Positions 8,362-15,754 of a stretch of 41,125 nucleotides of DNA are shown here, in pieces. The stretch is from an uncultured Flavobacteriales bacterium. GTDB taxonomy: Bacteria; Bacteroidota; Bacteroidia; Flavobacteriales_D; Crocinitomicaceae. Below the pieces are notes generated by a model, which ran no database searches, was not told the origin of the DNA, and saw only the letters and a list, made by a program, of their open reading frames with translations. The position numbers were made by a program, and so were the translations under genes. The stretch is from contig CAJXMN010000013.1 of assembly GCA_913056215.1 (NCBI GenBank), positions 1 through 41,125 on the forward strand, written 5' to 3'. Positions within the stretch are counted from its first letter, which is position 1. Every line of letters begins with the position of its first letter.

Positions 8362-9282
8362 ATGTTTTATAATTCGTATTTCAAGTTTTTCATTTCATTG
8401 ATTTTCTACCCGCTAATTTTCAGTTGGAATGTCTTTGGACAGTTGAATAGTGATAGTATTCAGCAAACTGATAAACTAGCCGCGAATTACTATACTAAAT
8501 TGTCTGCAAGCATAACGCATCCGGTGTATCGTGATTTTGCTACCTCCCCTTTATTTTTCAGAGGAATTGGATTAAACCTAACAGCTGGATGGTTAAATCA
8601 GTCCGATTTAAGAGAGCGAATTTTTCAAATTGAAACGGTCGCAGCAGCTATGTCTCCGAAAACTCCGAAAAGTGATCTTATAAAAGCTAGAGGATTATCT
8701 TTTTTTGGACAACTGAATGCTTTCTACCAAGAGCTATGGAAGCTTGAAAAGTTTTCGAGTTCACGTAATAATATCAAAATTGGTGGTGCGCTGCTCATAA
8801 CACAAAACGCTCGTATAAACAGGGGACTCCAGAATAATGCATTGGGTTTGGAGAGTATTTATAATCTAATGGCATCCGCTCAGATCAAACGAGATATTTC
8901 AAGGAGAAAGAAGAAAAAAATCAATCTATTTCTTTTTAAACCTGAATTAAAACCTGTAAAAAGAGATTTAAGATTTCTTCTAAATATCGGTGTACTAAAT
9001 GTTAATTATCGCCCTGGTTACGCCTATTCCTATGATAGTGAGTTGGTGGGTACAGAAACAGGTCCTGTCAAGTGGGAGTTCGACAATTATAAATGGTCCC
9101 TGAACGGATGGAGAATTCAAACGCAGCTTGAGTATATTAAATACCTGAATAATGGAAATGCTCGAAGTTGGTCATATATTTGGAGAGCGGCACATATTCC
9201 TGGTAGACATGAGGCTTTTCAAATGGCAAGTCATCAAATCCAATTCACATTATTCTTTAATTCTAAAAAAAGTAAATCATGA
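8362..9282 (+). CDS. Secreted, probably outer-membrane protein coupled to an S41 peptidase
   Basis: The 306-residue protein has an N-terminal signal (hydrophobic ~8-25, cleavage near NVFGQ) and a body with alternating strands in its second half (IKIGGALLIT, LRFLLNIGVLNVNY, QTQLEYIKYL, HQIQFTLFFN), compatible with a small outer-membrane barrel. A basic segment RRKKKKINLF sits near residue 185. I cannot assign a family. It ends in the ATGA overlap that starts the S41 peptidase gene, so the two proteins are translationally coupled and probably act together. A -7-like TATATTTA lies at 8335-8342, 20 bases before the start, without a clear -33 element. Confidence 0.65.
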   Translation: MFYNSYFKFFISLIFYPLIFSWNVFGQLNSDSIQQTDKLAANYYTKLSASITHPVYRDFATSPLFFRGIGLNLTAGWLNQSDLRERIFQIETVAAAMSPKTPKSDLIKARGLSFFGQLNAFYQELWKLEKFSSSRNNIKIGGALLITQNARINRGLQNNALGLESIYNLMASAQIKRDISRRKKKKINLFLFKPELKPVKRDLRFLLNIGVLNVNYRPGYAYSYDSELVGTETGPVKWEFDNYKWSLNGWRIQTQLEYIKYLNNGNARSWSYIWRAAHIPGRHEAFQMASHQIQFTLFFNSKKSKS

Positions 9283-10277
9283 GGATTACCGTTTTAATAT
9301 TATCGATATTTATTTTCGCCTCATGTGAGAAAATGCTTTTTAGGCCTGATTTAAACTCAGGAGACCCCCTGAAAAATTTTGATTATTTATGGAATGAAGT
9401 CGATAAAAAATACAGCTATTTTGAATTGAAAAGTGTTAACTGGAAAGCGATAAGGGATCAATATCGTCCAATGCTTTCAGCGAAATCAAGTGAAACTGAA
9501 TTGTTCAACGTGATGGCAAACATGTTGAACGAACTTAAAGATAATCACAGCAATTTGGTCTCACCATTTAATGTTTCTCAATACCCAGTAGATTTGACTG
9601 GTCCAGAAAACTTTCGATGGAGAACTATAGAAGAGCATTATCTTCCTGATATATGGAGAACAGGACCTTTGTTAAATGACTTCCTTAGCGATGAAGAGGT
9701 GGGGTATATTCGTTACTCTAGTTTTGTGTCTAGTTTTAGCAGTGCTCAAATGGACCTGGTTTTAGAACGCTTTAAAGATACGAAAGGGCTTATTATTGAT
9801 CTTAGAAAAAATGGAGGAGGAAGCATATTTAACATTCCTAAATTACTTGCAAGATTTGTTGATACCAAGACATTGGTAGGTTATAATATCACGCGAAATG
9901 GCCCTAATCATGATGACTTCGGAGAGAAAGAAGATATTTACATAACGCCGCATAATGGGATTAAATACTTGAAGCCAGTAGTTGTACTTATTGACAGAGG
10001 TTCATATAGTGCTACTACAACTTTTGCTTTGGCAACAAAAGCTCTACCTAATATACTATTAATGGGAGATACTACCGGAGGAGGAGGTGGACTTCCTAAT
10101 GGTGGACAGTTGCCAAATGGATGGACTTATCGTTTCAGTGTTAGTCAACTACTTGATTTGAATGGAAGCAATTATGCTGAAAATGGTGTCCCGGCAGATA
10201 TAGAAGTGAATTTTGATTGGACAGATTTAACAAAGGATGAAATTCTGGATAGCGCTATCTATGAAATTGTGAATTAA
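9279..10277 (+). CDS. S41-family peptidase lipoprotein
   Basis: The 332-residue protein begins with a lipoprotein signal (lipobox IFASC, ~residue 16). Residues ~30-110 form the helical N-terminal part, including the ELKDNHSNL segment common in this family. The S41 catalytic core (~145-310) shows VGYIRYSSF, GLIIDLRKNGGGS and a serine nucleophile motif RGSYSA, followed by LLMGDTTGGGGG. In Prc/CtpA-type S41 enzymes a catalytic Lys follows the Ser in a TFGK-like motif; here the equivalent place is Gly-rich with no Lys, as in some other S41 branches. There is little room for a PDZ domain. It overlaps the preceding barrel-like gene by 4 bases and is probably an envelope protease with that protein as substrate or partner (inference). 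Confidence 0.85.
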   Translation: MRITVLILSIFIFASCEKMLFRPDLNSGDPLKNFDYLWNEVDKKYSYFELKSVNWKAIRDQYRPMLSAKSSETELFNVMANMLNELKDNHSNLVSPFNVSQYPVDLTGPENFRWRTIEEHYLPDIWRTGPLLNDFLSDEEVGYIRYSSFVSSFSSAQMDLVLERFKDTKGLIIDLRKNGGGSIFNIPKLLARFVDTKTLVGYNITRNGPNHDDFGEKEDIYITPHNGIKYLKPVVVLIDRGSYSATTTFALATKALPNILLMGDTTGGGGGLPNGGQLPNGWTYRFSVSQLLDLNGSNYAENGVPADIEVNFDWTDLTKDEILDSAIYEIVN

Positions 10278-10398
10278 ACAAATACCGTCAAGATACGCTA
10301 GTTATTATGATCTGTACGAATTCAAAGAATATATGATTTAACATTTTTAACGGATAAATTGAAATTTAGCTGAATTAGCATCTAGAAATACGAAAAAT

Positions 10399-11064
10399 AT
10401 GATCCCAAAAGAAGCACTTGACTTTTTAAAGAAACTAGAGAAAAACAACAATCGAGACTGGTTCAAGAAAAATAAATCGACCTTTAAAAAGCATCAGGCA
10501 GATGTGAAAGAAGTATTTGAGTCGATCAAAACAAGGTTAAATGAAAATGATGAGATCGAGAAGTTGAAAATGTTCCGGATTTATCGTGACGTGCGCTTTT
10601 CCAAAGATAAAACGCCGTATAAAACCCATTTTTCTGGTTATTGTTCAAGATTAGGGAAGGAGCGAAGAGGAAGTTACTATGTTCACATTCAGCCCAGTGA
10701 GTCTTTTCTCGGAGTTGGTTTTTGGGATCCAAACAAAGATGATTTACTAAGGGTCAGAAAAGAGATCGAAATGGATGCCGGTGAATTTTATGAGTTCCTG
10801 GAAGATCCTGATTTTAAGAAAACGTGGGGATCGTTTTACGGTCCAACGTTAAAAACGGCTCCCAGAGGGTTTGAAAAGGATCATCCAGACATAGAGCTAT
10901 TGAGAAGAAAGAACTTTACGTTTGTACACCCGCTTCGAGATGAAGAGGTGCTTTCTCCTGACTTTGTAGATAATACCGTTAGAGCATTTGAGAACGCTAG
11001 ACCTTTCCTGGATTTGCTGAGTGATGTTCTAACGACGGACTTGAATGGGGAATCAATTATTTAA
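10399..11064 (+). CDS. DUF2461 domain protein
   Basis: The 221-residue cytoplasmic protein matches the DUF2461 (TIGR02453) family over its whole length. Recognisable blocks are LEKNNNRDWFKKNK near the N-terminus, MFRIYRDVRFSKDKTPYKTHF (~65-85) with its conserved Arg/Asp/Lys positions, the YYVHIQPSESFLGVG strand pair (~98-112), and the ending PFLDLL. The family is common in bacteria and some fungi, and its biochemical role is not established. There is no signal peptide. The gene lies alone between the S41 pair and the bestrophin gene, with 121 and 175 bases on either side. Confidence 0.88.
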   Translation: MIPKEALDFLKKLEKNNNRDWFKKNKSTFKKHQADVKEVFESIKTRLNENDEIEKLKMFRIYRDVRFSKDKTPYKTHFSGYCSRLGKERRGSYYVHIQPSESFLGVGFWDPNKDDLLRVRKEIEMDAGEFYEFLEDPDFKKTWGSFYGPTLKTAPRGFEKDHPDIELLRRKNFTFVHPLRDEEVLSPDFVDNTVRAFENARPFLDLLSDVLTTDLNGESII

Positions 11065-11239
11065 AATAAAACCCCCTTAATTTACAATAGGGTTGTAAAC
11101 TACGACAAATACTATCCAAAACAAGTGGACTTCTCAGATCTATGCGATTCCAATCCCGTGAATCTGGAATAATCCATACTACTGAATCCCATTAAACAGA
11201 AACAATCCCAACCCCATCATTCTTCCTATATTTACGCCC

Positions 11240-12115
11240 ATGAAAAAGTACAATCCAAAAACCTGGTTCAGGCACATCCTGGAATTTCATAAAACAGACA
11301 CTTTATGGGCGTTTCGTTATGAAATATTGATCATTGCTTTATATGCTACGGGGCTCAGTTATCTTGAAATCACCTATTGGAGCGAGTACGAATCTTTTTT
11401 TGCAGCTGTAAATGACGTATTTTCTTTTATAGGTTTTGCTTTTTCATTATTACTCGTTTTCCGAATTAATTCAGCCTATGATAAATGGTGGGAAGGACGA
11501 AAACATTGGGGTGCGCTAGTCAATAATTGCAGAAATTTTGCGATTAAGGTGAAAGCGATGGTAAGCGATAAAAATCAGCCTGAAAAAAATCATTTATACG
11601 ATTTCATGGCAGCATTCCCGTCTTCGTTAAGGTTTCATTTAAGAGATCAGACCGAAGTAGAGAGACTACCGTTAAGTGATGACCTCAAGAATAGATTAAA
11701 AGGAAAGAACCATATTCCAAATGCGATTGCGAGCGTGTTGTATCAAGAAATACAACAATTGAAAAAGCAAGGTGAATTAACGGAGGAAGAGATGATCATT
11801 CTGGATAAAGAACTGAAATCGTTGACAGATGTCCTCGGTGCTTGCGAACGGATCAAAAAGACACCTATTCCATACAGCTACAACATTTTCTTAAAAAAGT
11901 TGATCTTCATTTTTGTAGCTATGACGCCCGTAGCTTTTGTGGCCGACCTTAATTACTGGTGTATTCCTGCAACCGTACTTGTTTTCTATGTATTTGTAGG
12001 ACTCGAATACATTTCAGAAGAAATAGAAGAGCCTTTTGGAACCGACAGTAATGACTTACCTACAGATAATATGGCGGATACCATTTATGAGAATATTCAA
12101 GAGATTCGGTCGTGA
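11240..12115 (+). CDS. Bestrophin-like membrane protein (UPF0187)
   Basis: The 291-residue protein fits the bacterial bestrophin family (RFP-TM, YneE). Typical features are the N-terminal WFRHILEFHKTDTLW, membrane segments at ~28-46 and ~57-76, the FRINSAYDKWWEGRKHWGALVNNCRN block (~76-101) which is the family signature, and a second pair of membrane segments at ~223-240 and ~245-262 including TPVAFVADLNYWCIP. The conserved acidic cluster EEIEEPFGTDSNDLP (~259-273) follows. Bestrophins form pentameric ion channels; bacterial members are reported to conduct cations or anions depending on the pore. A -7-like TATATTTA at 11227-11234 leaves only 5 bases before the ATG, so the mRNA may be nearly leaderless. 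Confidence 0.9.
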   Translation: MKKYNPKTWFRHILEFHKTDTLWAFRYEILIIALYATGLSYLEITYWSEYESFFAAVNDVFSFIGFAFSLLLVFRINSAYDKWWEGRKHWGALVNNCRNFAIKVKAMVSDKNQPEKNHLYDFMAAFPSSLRFHLRDQTEVERLPLSDDLKNRLKGKNHIPNAIASVLYQEIQQLKKQGELTEEEMIILDKELKSLTDVLGACERIKKTPIPYSYNIFLKKLIFIFVAMTPVAFVADLNYWCIPATVLVFYVFVGLEYISEEIEEPFGTDSNDLPTDNMADTIYENIQEIRS

Positions 12116-12335
12116 TAAATGAGCCACTTCTGAAACCTCATTTGTTATTGTTGATATCTAATTGACGACTAGACAGATAGTTTTAAAGAGAAAACCTTAA
12201 ATTTGTTAGTACACAAAAATAAACAGGACTTCCAGTAATCGATCGATAAACACAGTTTCGTTGTATGTTTAGACTAGATTGTCACTAACTGAAACTAGAA
12301 CTAAAAATTAGCAATTATCAAAACATATAAATGAT

Positions 12336-12509
12336 ATGAAGCGTTATTCAATTATTAAACGAAGTACAATGTGGTCTACAAAAGGACTTAAAAATGATGT
12401 AGAAAAATTACTTAACGACAAAAGCGCTGAAGGCTATGAAATAGTTTCCGTAGCATTTGGAGTGAACTTGTGGTGGATGCCAACTGCTTTTGTAACAATC
12501 TGTAAGTAA
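12336..12509 (+). CDS. Small DUF4177-like protein (57 residues)
   Basis: ATG 12336 opens 57 codons ending at TAA 12507-12509. The translation starts MKRYSIIKRS and contains LKNDVEKLLNDKSAEGYEIVSVAF, the pattern of DUF4177-type small proteins (short beta strand, amphipathic helix, then a G-(Y/W)-E-(L/I)-V strand). It ends with an aromatic, mildly hydrophobic segment NLWWMPTAFVTIC. There is no signal peptide. The function of such proteins is unknown. The frame is followed 138 bases later by a secreted-protein gene. The coding pattern and family resemblance make it more than a chance frame, although it is short. Confidence 0.55.
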   Translation: MKRYSIIKRSTMWSTKGLKNDVEKLLNDKSAEGYEIVSVAFGVNLWWMPTAFVTICK

Positions 12510-12647
12510 TAAATTATCGAGAAAAGGTCATCTTCATGCGAAGAGTGAATGATGAATTCATAATAGCAATATTTATCTAAACAAAACTTAACTACTTTTA
12601 TGGTACTAACACAACTAACCAACAAGTTCAACTCAAAATCTCACAAC

Positions 12648-13121
12648 ATGATGAAGCATCTTTTTCTATCCCTAGTATTAACTATTGTTAGTTCAGCCAC
12701 AATTTTCGCTCAAGAAAAGGTTGAGCTCAAATCTGTTTGTGTGCCAGAGAATACCAAGTATCAGATACATGTAGAGTCTGTGGATGAATTCAAGGACTCT
12801 CTAACGATTAGATTGAATGTTGCGAAAGCCTTTGATACGTATAACAGATATGAGGCAGATATTAATTATACCGAAACGTTTGCCAATGAAACTTCCATCA
12901 TTCAAATTGCTCCGACAATCGCATTTCAGGTTCACGTTACTAGAGTAGTGATAAGAGGTGAAAAGTATTACTTGAAAGCACATACATTTTTTCTAATGAA
13001 AGAAGAGTGTTGGGAACCCATGACGACTCATTCCGCATGGTCGAAAATGATGCTAGGAATAAACACTGGAGATTCTTCTGTAAATGGGGTAGGATTTGAA
13101 GGTGAGCTGTTGATAGAGTAG
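12648..13121 (+). CDS. Secreted hypothetical protein
   Basis: From ATG 12648 the product is 157 residues with a clear Sec signal (MMKHLFLSLVLTIV, cleavage after IFAQ). The mature part is a small beta-rich domain with two or three Cys (SVCVPENTK, KEECWEP) that could pair in the periplasm. An in-frame ATG exists at 12600, but the start at 12648 puts the signal peptide at the N-terminus, and a -7-like TACTTTTA (12593-12600) overlaps the upstream ATG, so the shorter form is preferred. I do not recognise the family. A T-rich stretch with no hairpin follows the stop codon. Confidence 0.65.
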   Translation: MMKHLFLSLVLTIVSSATIFAQEKVELKSVCVPENTKYQIHVESVDEFKDSLTIRLNVAKAFDTYNRYEADINYTETFANETSIIQIAPTIAFQVHVTRVVIRGEKYYLKAHTFFLMKEECWEPMTTHSAWSKMMLGINTGDSSVNGVGFEGELLIE

Positions 13122-13249
13122 TGGTTTTTTTTCTTTTGATTTGGCAATTATCTATCTCTGCAAGTGGGTATTAGTCAAAGGAAACTTTATTATTCTTGAA
13201 ATAAAATGATGAAAAAGAACAATGCTATTAAAAATCATGTAAAACCTGA

Positions 13250-13549
13250 ATACATAACTTAGATCAAGGAAGTCAATTTACCAGTGATGAATTTATAGCC
13301 TTGCTCAAAAAAAACGAAATAAGGATTTCTATGGATGGCAAAGGAAGAGCACTGGATAATATTTACATTGAGCGATTCTGGCGCTCCATAAAACAGTAAA
13401 AAATATACCTTAACCTTCCCAATGGAGGTGTTGAGTTATACGATCACATTAGAGAATACATTCAGTTTTACAACAACGAAAGAAGGCATACAGAAATAGG
13501 AAAGGTTCCATCTGATAAAAAGTATTACGGTCAAAAATTGGCAGGTTAA
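13250..13549 (+). pseudogene. Remnant of an IS3-family transposase (OrfB C-terminal part)
   Basis: In frame 2 the sequence reads as the last ~100 codons of an IS3-type integrase-like transposase: LDQGSQFTSDEF around the second catalytic Asp (from 13262), MDGKGRALDNIYIERFWRS with the catalytic Glu in the IER segment, then IKQ, an in-frame stop (TAA at 13394-13396), and KIYLNLPNGG, REYIQFYNNERRH and a final AG before TAA 13547-13549. The start of the gene, including the first catalytic Asp and OrfA, is missing: a TGA lies in frame at 13247-13249. So it is doubly broken, 5'-truncated and interrupted, and cannot make an active enzyme. Confidence 0.85.
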
Positions 13550-13590
13550 ACAATTAAAGTTAAGTTTGATATTGTCCTAAAGATGGGGAG
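13250..13590 (+). mobile_element. Decayed IS3-family element, right end only
   Basis: After the transposase remnant, the bases 13571-13590 (ATTGTCCTAAAGATGGGGAG) look like the terminal sequence of an IS3-group element, following the stop codon by about 20-40 bases. No matching left end is present. Just beyond, the 11-mer GGAGGGGTATA is repeated directly at 13587-13597 and 13603-13613, which could mark a duplication or local slippage. The exact boundary is a guess from the motif. Confidence 0.6.
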
Positions 13591-13822
13591 GGGTATAGAC
13601 CTGGAGGGGTATAATTATTCAGTATAAACAGATCCTAACCTTTCACATAATTTTTTCCTTTAGTCGAAGATGGTAGAGCAATTCACACACCCAAGGAAAT
13701 GAGGACTGATAATAATCAAATTCATAAAAGGGACTAATCATACTGGTGAACAATACAGGATCGATCGTATTAAACTTTCGAATTATTTTATCTATTTTAA
13801 AATATTAATAACATTTTGAACC

Positions 13823-14329
13823 ATGCTAGACCAACATCAGGAAAGACAATATGAAATAATAGGTAACCAACTTGTTTTGATGGTGAAGCGTTCGCCATTC
13901 TTTGTTCGTGGCTTCATGTTTACGTTTTCCTTTTTATTTTTTCTTTTACCATTGGTCGGTCTTTTCGGCGGATTAGTGATGGGAATGGGGTTGCACATTG
14001 CATATTTTATGGGAATGTTTGTCTTTGGGGTGCTAGGATTCTATTTATTAAGGATTTCGCTGTGGAACACTTTCGGCAAAGAGATCATACAATTTCGTGA
14101 GGGGAGAGTTGAATATGTGGCTGATTATGGATGGTTTAAAGATGGTTGCAAGGAAAAAGTGATGGATGAATCGTTAGAATTTAGTGTTCGACCAATAGGG
14201 TTCGAAGATGATCATAAAGGTGCACTCATCATTGGAGAAGGAGACTCAGCGGTGTATTGTGTTACCAAAATGCCGAATTCTGAGTTGAATGAGTTGATCA
14301 AGGAGTTGAGAAATTGTAACACAATATGA
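13823..14329 (+). CDS. Small membrane protein, two transmembrane segments
   Basis: The 168-residue protein starts with a polar N-terminus (~1-30), then a pair of hydrophobic segments (~30-53 and ~55-77) rich in Phe and Gly, and a soluble C-terminal half (~85-168) with strand patterns EIIQFREGRVEYVADYGWF and GALIIGEGDSAVYCVTKM. The arrangement resembles small bacterial proteins with a membrane anchor and a PH-like or DUF-type domain, but I cannot name a family. It stands alone between the IS remnant and the tRNA region. No promoter with both boxes was recognised. Confidence 0.6.
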   Translation: MLDQHQERQYEIIGNQLVLMVKRSPFFVRGFMFTFSFLFFLLPLVGLFGGLVMGMGLHIAYFMGMFVFGVLGFYLLRISLWNTFGKEIIQFREGRVEYVADYGWFKDGCKEKVMDESLEFSVRPIGFEDDHKGALIIGEGDSAVYCVTKMPNSELNELIKELRNCNTI

Positions 14330-14627
14330 TGCATTTTCTGGTACTGAATTTCGAATAGACAGCTGACTAAACAATAGTTTGTTCAATAGCAAACTAAAAC
14401 TTTAATTGTTTCCTCCGTAAACATACGTTTAGACGTATTGAATGAATGAGAGCATCCTATAACTTAAACTTAGCACATAGGTAGAAAGACTGAGAGGTGT
14501 AATTATATTCCAGCTAAGGAGTGCGAGAGTGTTCCTGTTTACTTTTTGGAGGATCATCAACTAAAATTTATGCTTAGTCCCCAACTTTTGCACTTGACCC
14601 TATATTTAGGGCTATTCAGGTTTATTC
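14330..14627. other. Gene-free region before the tRNA terminator
   Basis: No coding frame of note. Two hairpins are visible: TAGTTTG/CAAACTA around an 8-base loop (14375-14396), and ATACGT/ACGTAT around TTAG (14423-14438). Neither is followed by a T-tract. The stretch GTCCCCAACTTTTGCACTTGACCC (in part, from about 14578) resembles the terminal motif of some insertion sequences, but no transposase accompanies it. Confidence 0.4.
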
Positions 14628-14656
14628 AAAAAAAAAGCCTCTCAAATGAGAGGCTT
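14628..14656 (-). terminator. Rho-independent terminator of tRNA-Lys
   Basis: AAGCCTCTC (14635-14643) and GAGAGGCTT (14648-14656) form a perfect 9-bp stem around the tetraloop AAAT. On the minus strand the stem is followed by a run of T (complement of A 14628-14636). It begins 4 bases after the 3' end of the tRNA. Confidence 0.85.
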
Positions 14657-14660
14657 TCAG

Positions 14661-14733
14661 TGATCCCGCTGAGGCTCGAACTCAGGACCCACGCCTTAAA
14701 AGGGCGTTGCTCTACCAACTGAGCTACGGAATC
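14661..14733 (-). tRNA. tRNA-Lys (anticodon UUU)
   Basis: The 73-base minus-strand sequence folds as a complete tRNA. The acceptor stem pairs GATTCCG with CGGGATC (one T-G wobble), the D-arm contains AGCTCAGTTGGTAGAGC, the anticodon arm is ACGCC-CTTTTAA-GGCGT with anticodon TTT, and the T-arm is CTGAG-TTCGAGC-CTCAG. The discriminator base is A. The CCA tail is not encoded (the next bases are CTG), so CCA must be added by nucleotidyltransferase. It is a single-gene unit with its own promoter and terminator. Confidence 0.97.
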
Positions 14734-14798
14734 AAATCATTTATTTTAAGCTTGAAAAAACCGTTGTTTTTCCTTTGTTTTTATCGTGTTTGCGGGTG

Positions 14799-14828
14799 CA
14801 AATATAGGGTGTTATTTTAGTCTGACAA
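14799..14828 (-). promoter_or_regulatory. Promoter of tRNA-Lys
   Basis: On the minus strand TTG (complement of 14826-14828) is followed after exactly 19 bases by TATATTTG (complement of 14799-14806), a full match to the Bacteroidota -33/-7 consensus. Transcription would begin about 60 bases upstream of the mature tRNA, leaving a 5' leader for RNase P. The remaining DNA up to the phosphatase gene (14829-15079) shows only AT-rich tracts and no gene. Confidence 0.75.
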
Positions 14829-15079
14829 GTGAAAAATGAAATTTTTTTGACTTTTTTTGTCTTTAATGCCCGAATCAACTGATAACGAGACAAGAAATAA
14901 AAAAATAATTTTTTCGGGTTTTTAAAGTTTGAGCTAGCCGATCAACTAAAGGAACAGGTCTTTTTTATTTACCAGCACGAATGAAGCATAAAAAGTACTT
15001 ACCCTCGCGCGTTCAAACACCTTAAAGTGATGACTCGAAAATCAAAATGAGGGGGTGCATTCAACAAAGAATCATCGGA

Positions 15080-15754
15080 TCAACTTCCCAACGGCTGATC
15101 GAGCAAATAATAGTCAATGAATTCTCGGACACATCCTTTACCACCACGTTGTTGAAGAACGAGATTTACGTGTTGTTTGACAACCTGAACGGCATCAGCT
15201 GGACAGGCACTAAAACCAACTGATTTCATGACTTCCAAATCGTTTATATCGTCGCCTATAATGCCCACTTCTTCGAACGTGATCTCCATATCATCACACC
15301 ACGATTGCAAAACAGAAATCTTTGGTTCGCGACCTACATATATTCGTTCAATTTTCAATAGGTCTGCACGGTCTTTCACCATATTCAGCTTAAAACCAGA
15401 TGAAATAATCCCCACAGAATAGTGTGAATCGGCTAATGCGCGAACCGCCATCCCATCTTTAGCATTATATTGTTTCAATTGATCACCATTTTCGGTAAAA
15501 AACATTCCAGCATCAGTCATGACGCCATCAATATCGAGGATTAATAATTTTATTTGTTGCGCCTTTTGAGGATGAATAAACATCGGTTTCGTCAATAGAT
15601 TGTTGAAATCCAACTCCTCTTGCTGACAAAAGGCGTGAATTTTGCCAATTGACAAGTCTTCAATTTTCTTGACTTGTTGAGCGGTTAAAAACGCATCGTA
15701 ATCGCGCTCAACGCGCTGAAAATAAGCTTTAATATTTTGTTCAAGTAATTGCAT
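15080..15754 (-). CDS. KdsC-like HAD phosphatase with N-terminal extension
   Basis: The 224-residue protein is a HAD hydrolase of the KdsC (3-deoxy-D-manno-octulosonate 8-phosphate phosphatase) type, C0 class without cap. The nucleophile is Asp74 in LDIDGVMTD (Asp76 acid/base), motif II is IISSG (~117-120), Lys145 lies in REPK, and motif III is GDDINDL (~168-173). The tail RGGKGCVRE (~203-211) is a KdsC signature near the active site. KdsC is usually 170-190 residues; this one has about 65 extra N-terminal residues rich in Gln and charged residues, predicted helical, of unknown role. It overlaps the aldolase stop by one base (TAATG). It probably dephosphorylates the product of that aldolase, a 3-deoxy-ulosonate phosphate; which sugar is not certain. 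Confidence 0.85.
   Translation of the reverse strand: MQLLEQNIKAYFQRVERDYDAFLTAQQVKKIEDLSIGKIHAFCQQEELDFNNLLTKPMFIHPQKAQQIKLLILDIDGVMTDAGMFFTENGDQLKQYNAKDGMAVRALADSHYSVGIISSGFKLNMVKDRADLLKIERIYVGREPKISVLQSWCDDMEITFEEVGIIGDDINDLEVMKSVGFSACPADAVQVVKQHVNLVLQQRGGKGCVREFIDYYLLDQPLGS

Noticed and set aside
12117-12143. Hairpin AAATGAG/CTCATTT after the bestrophin gene
   Set aside because: The stem is short, the loop is 13 bases and there is no T-tract, so it is not a convincing terminator.
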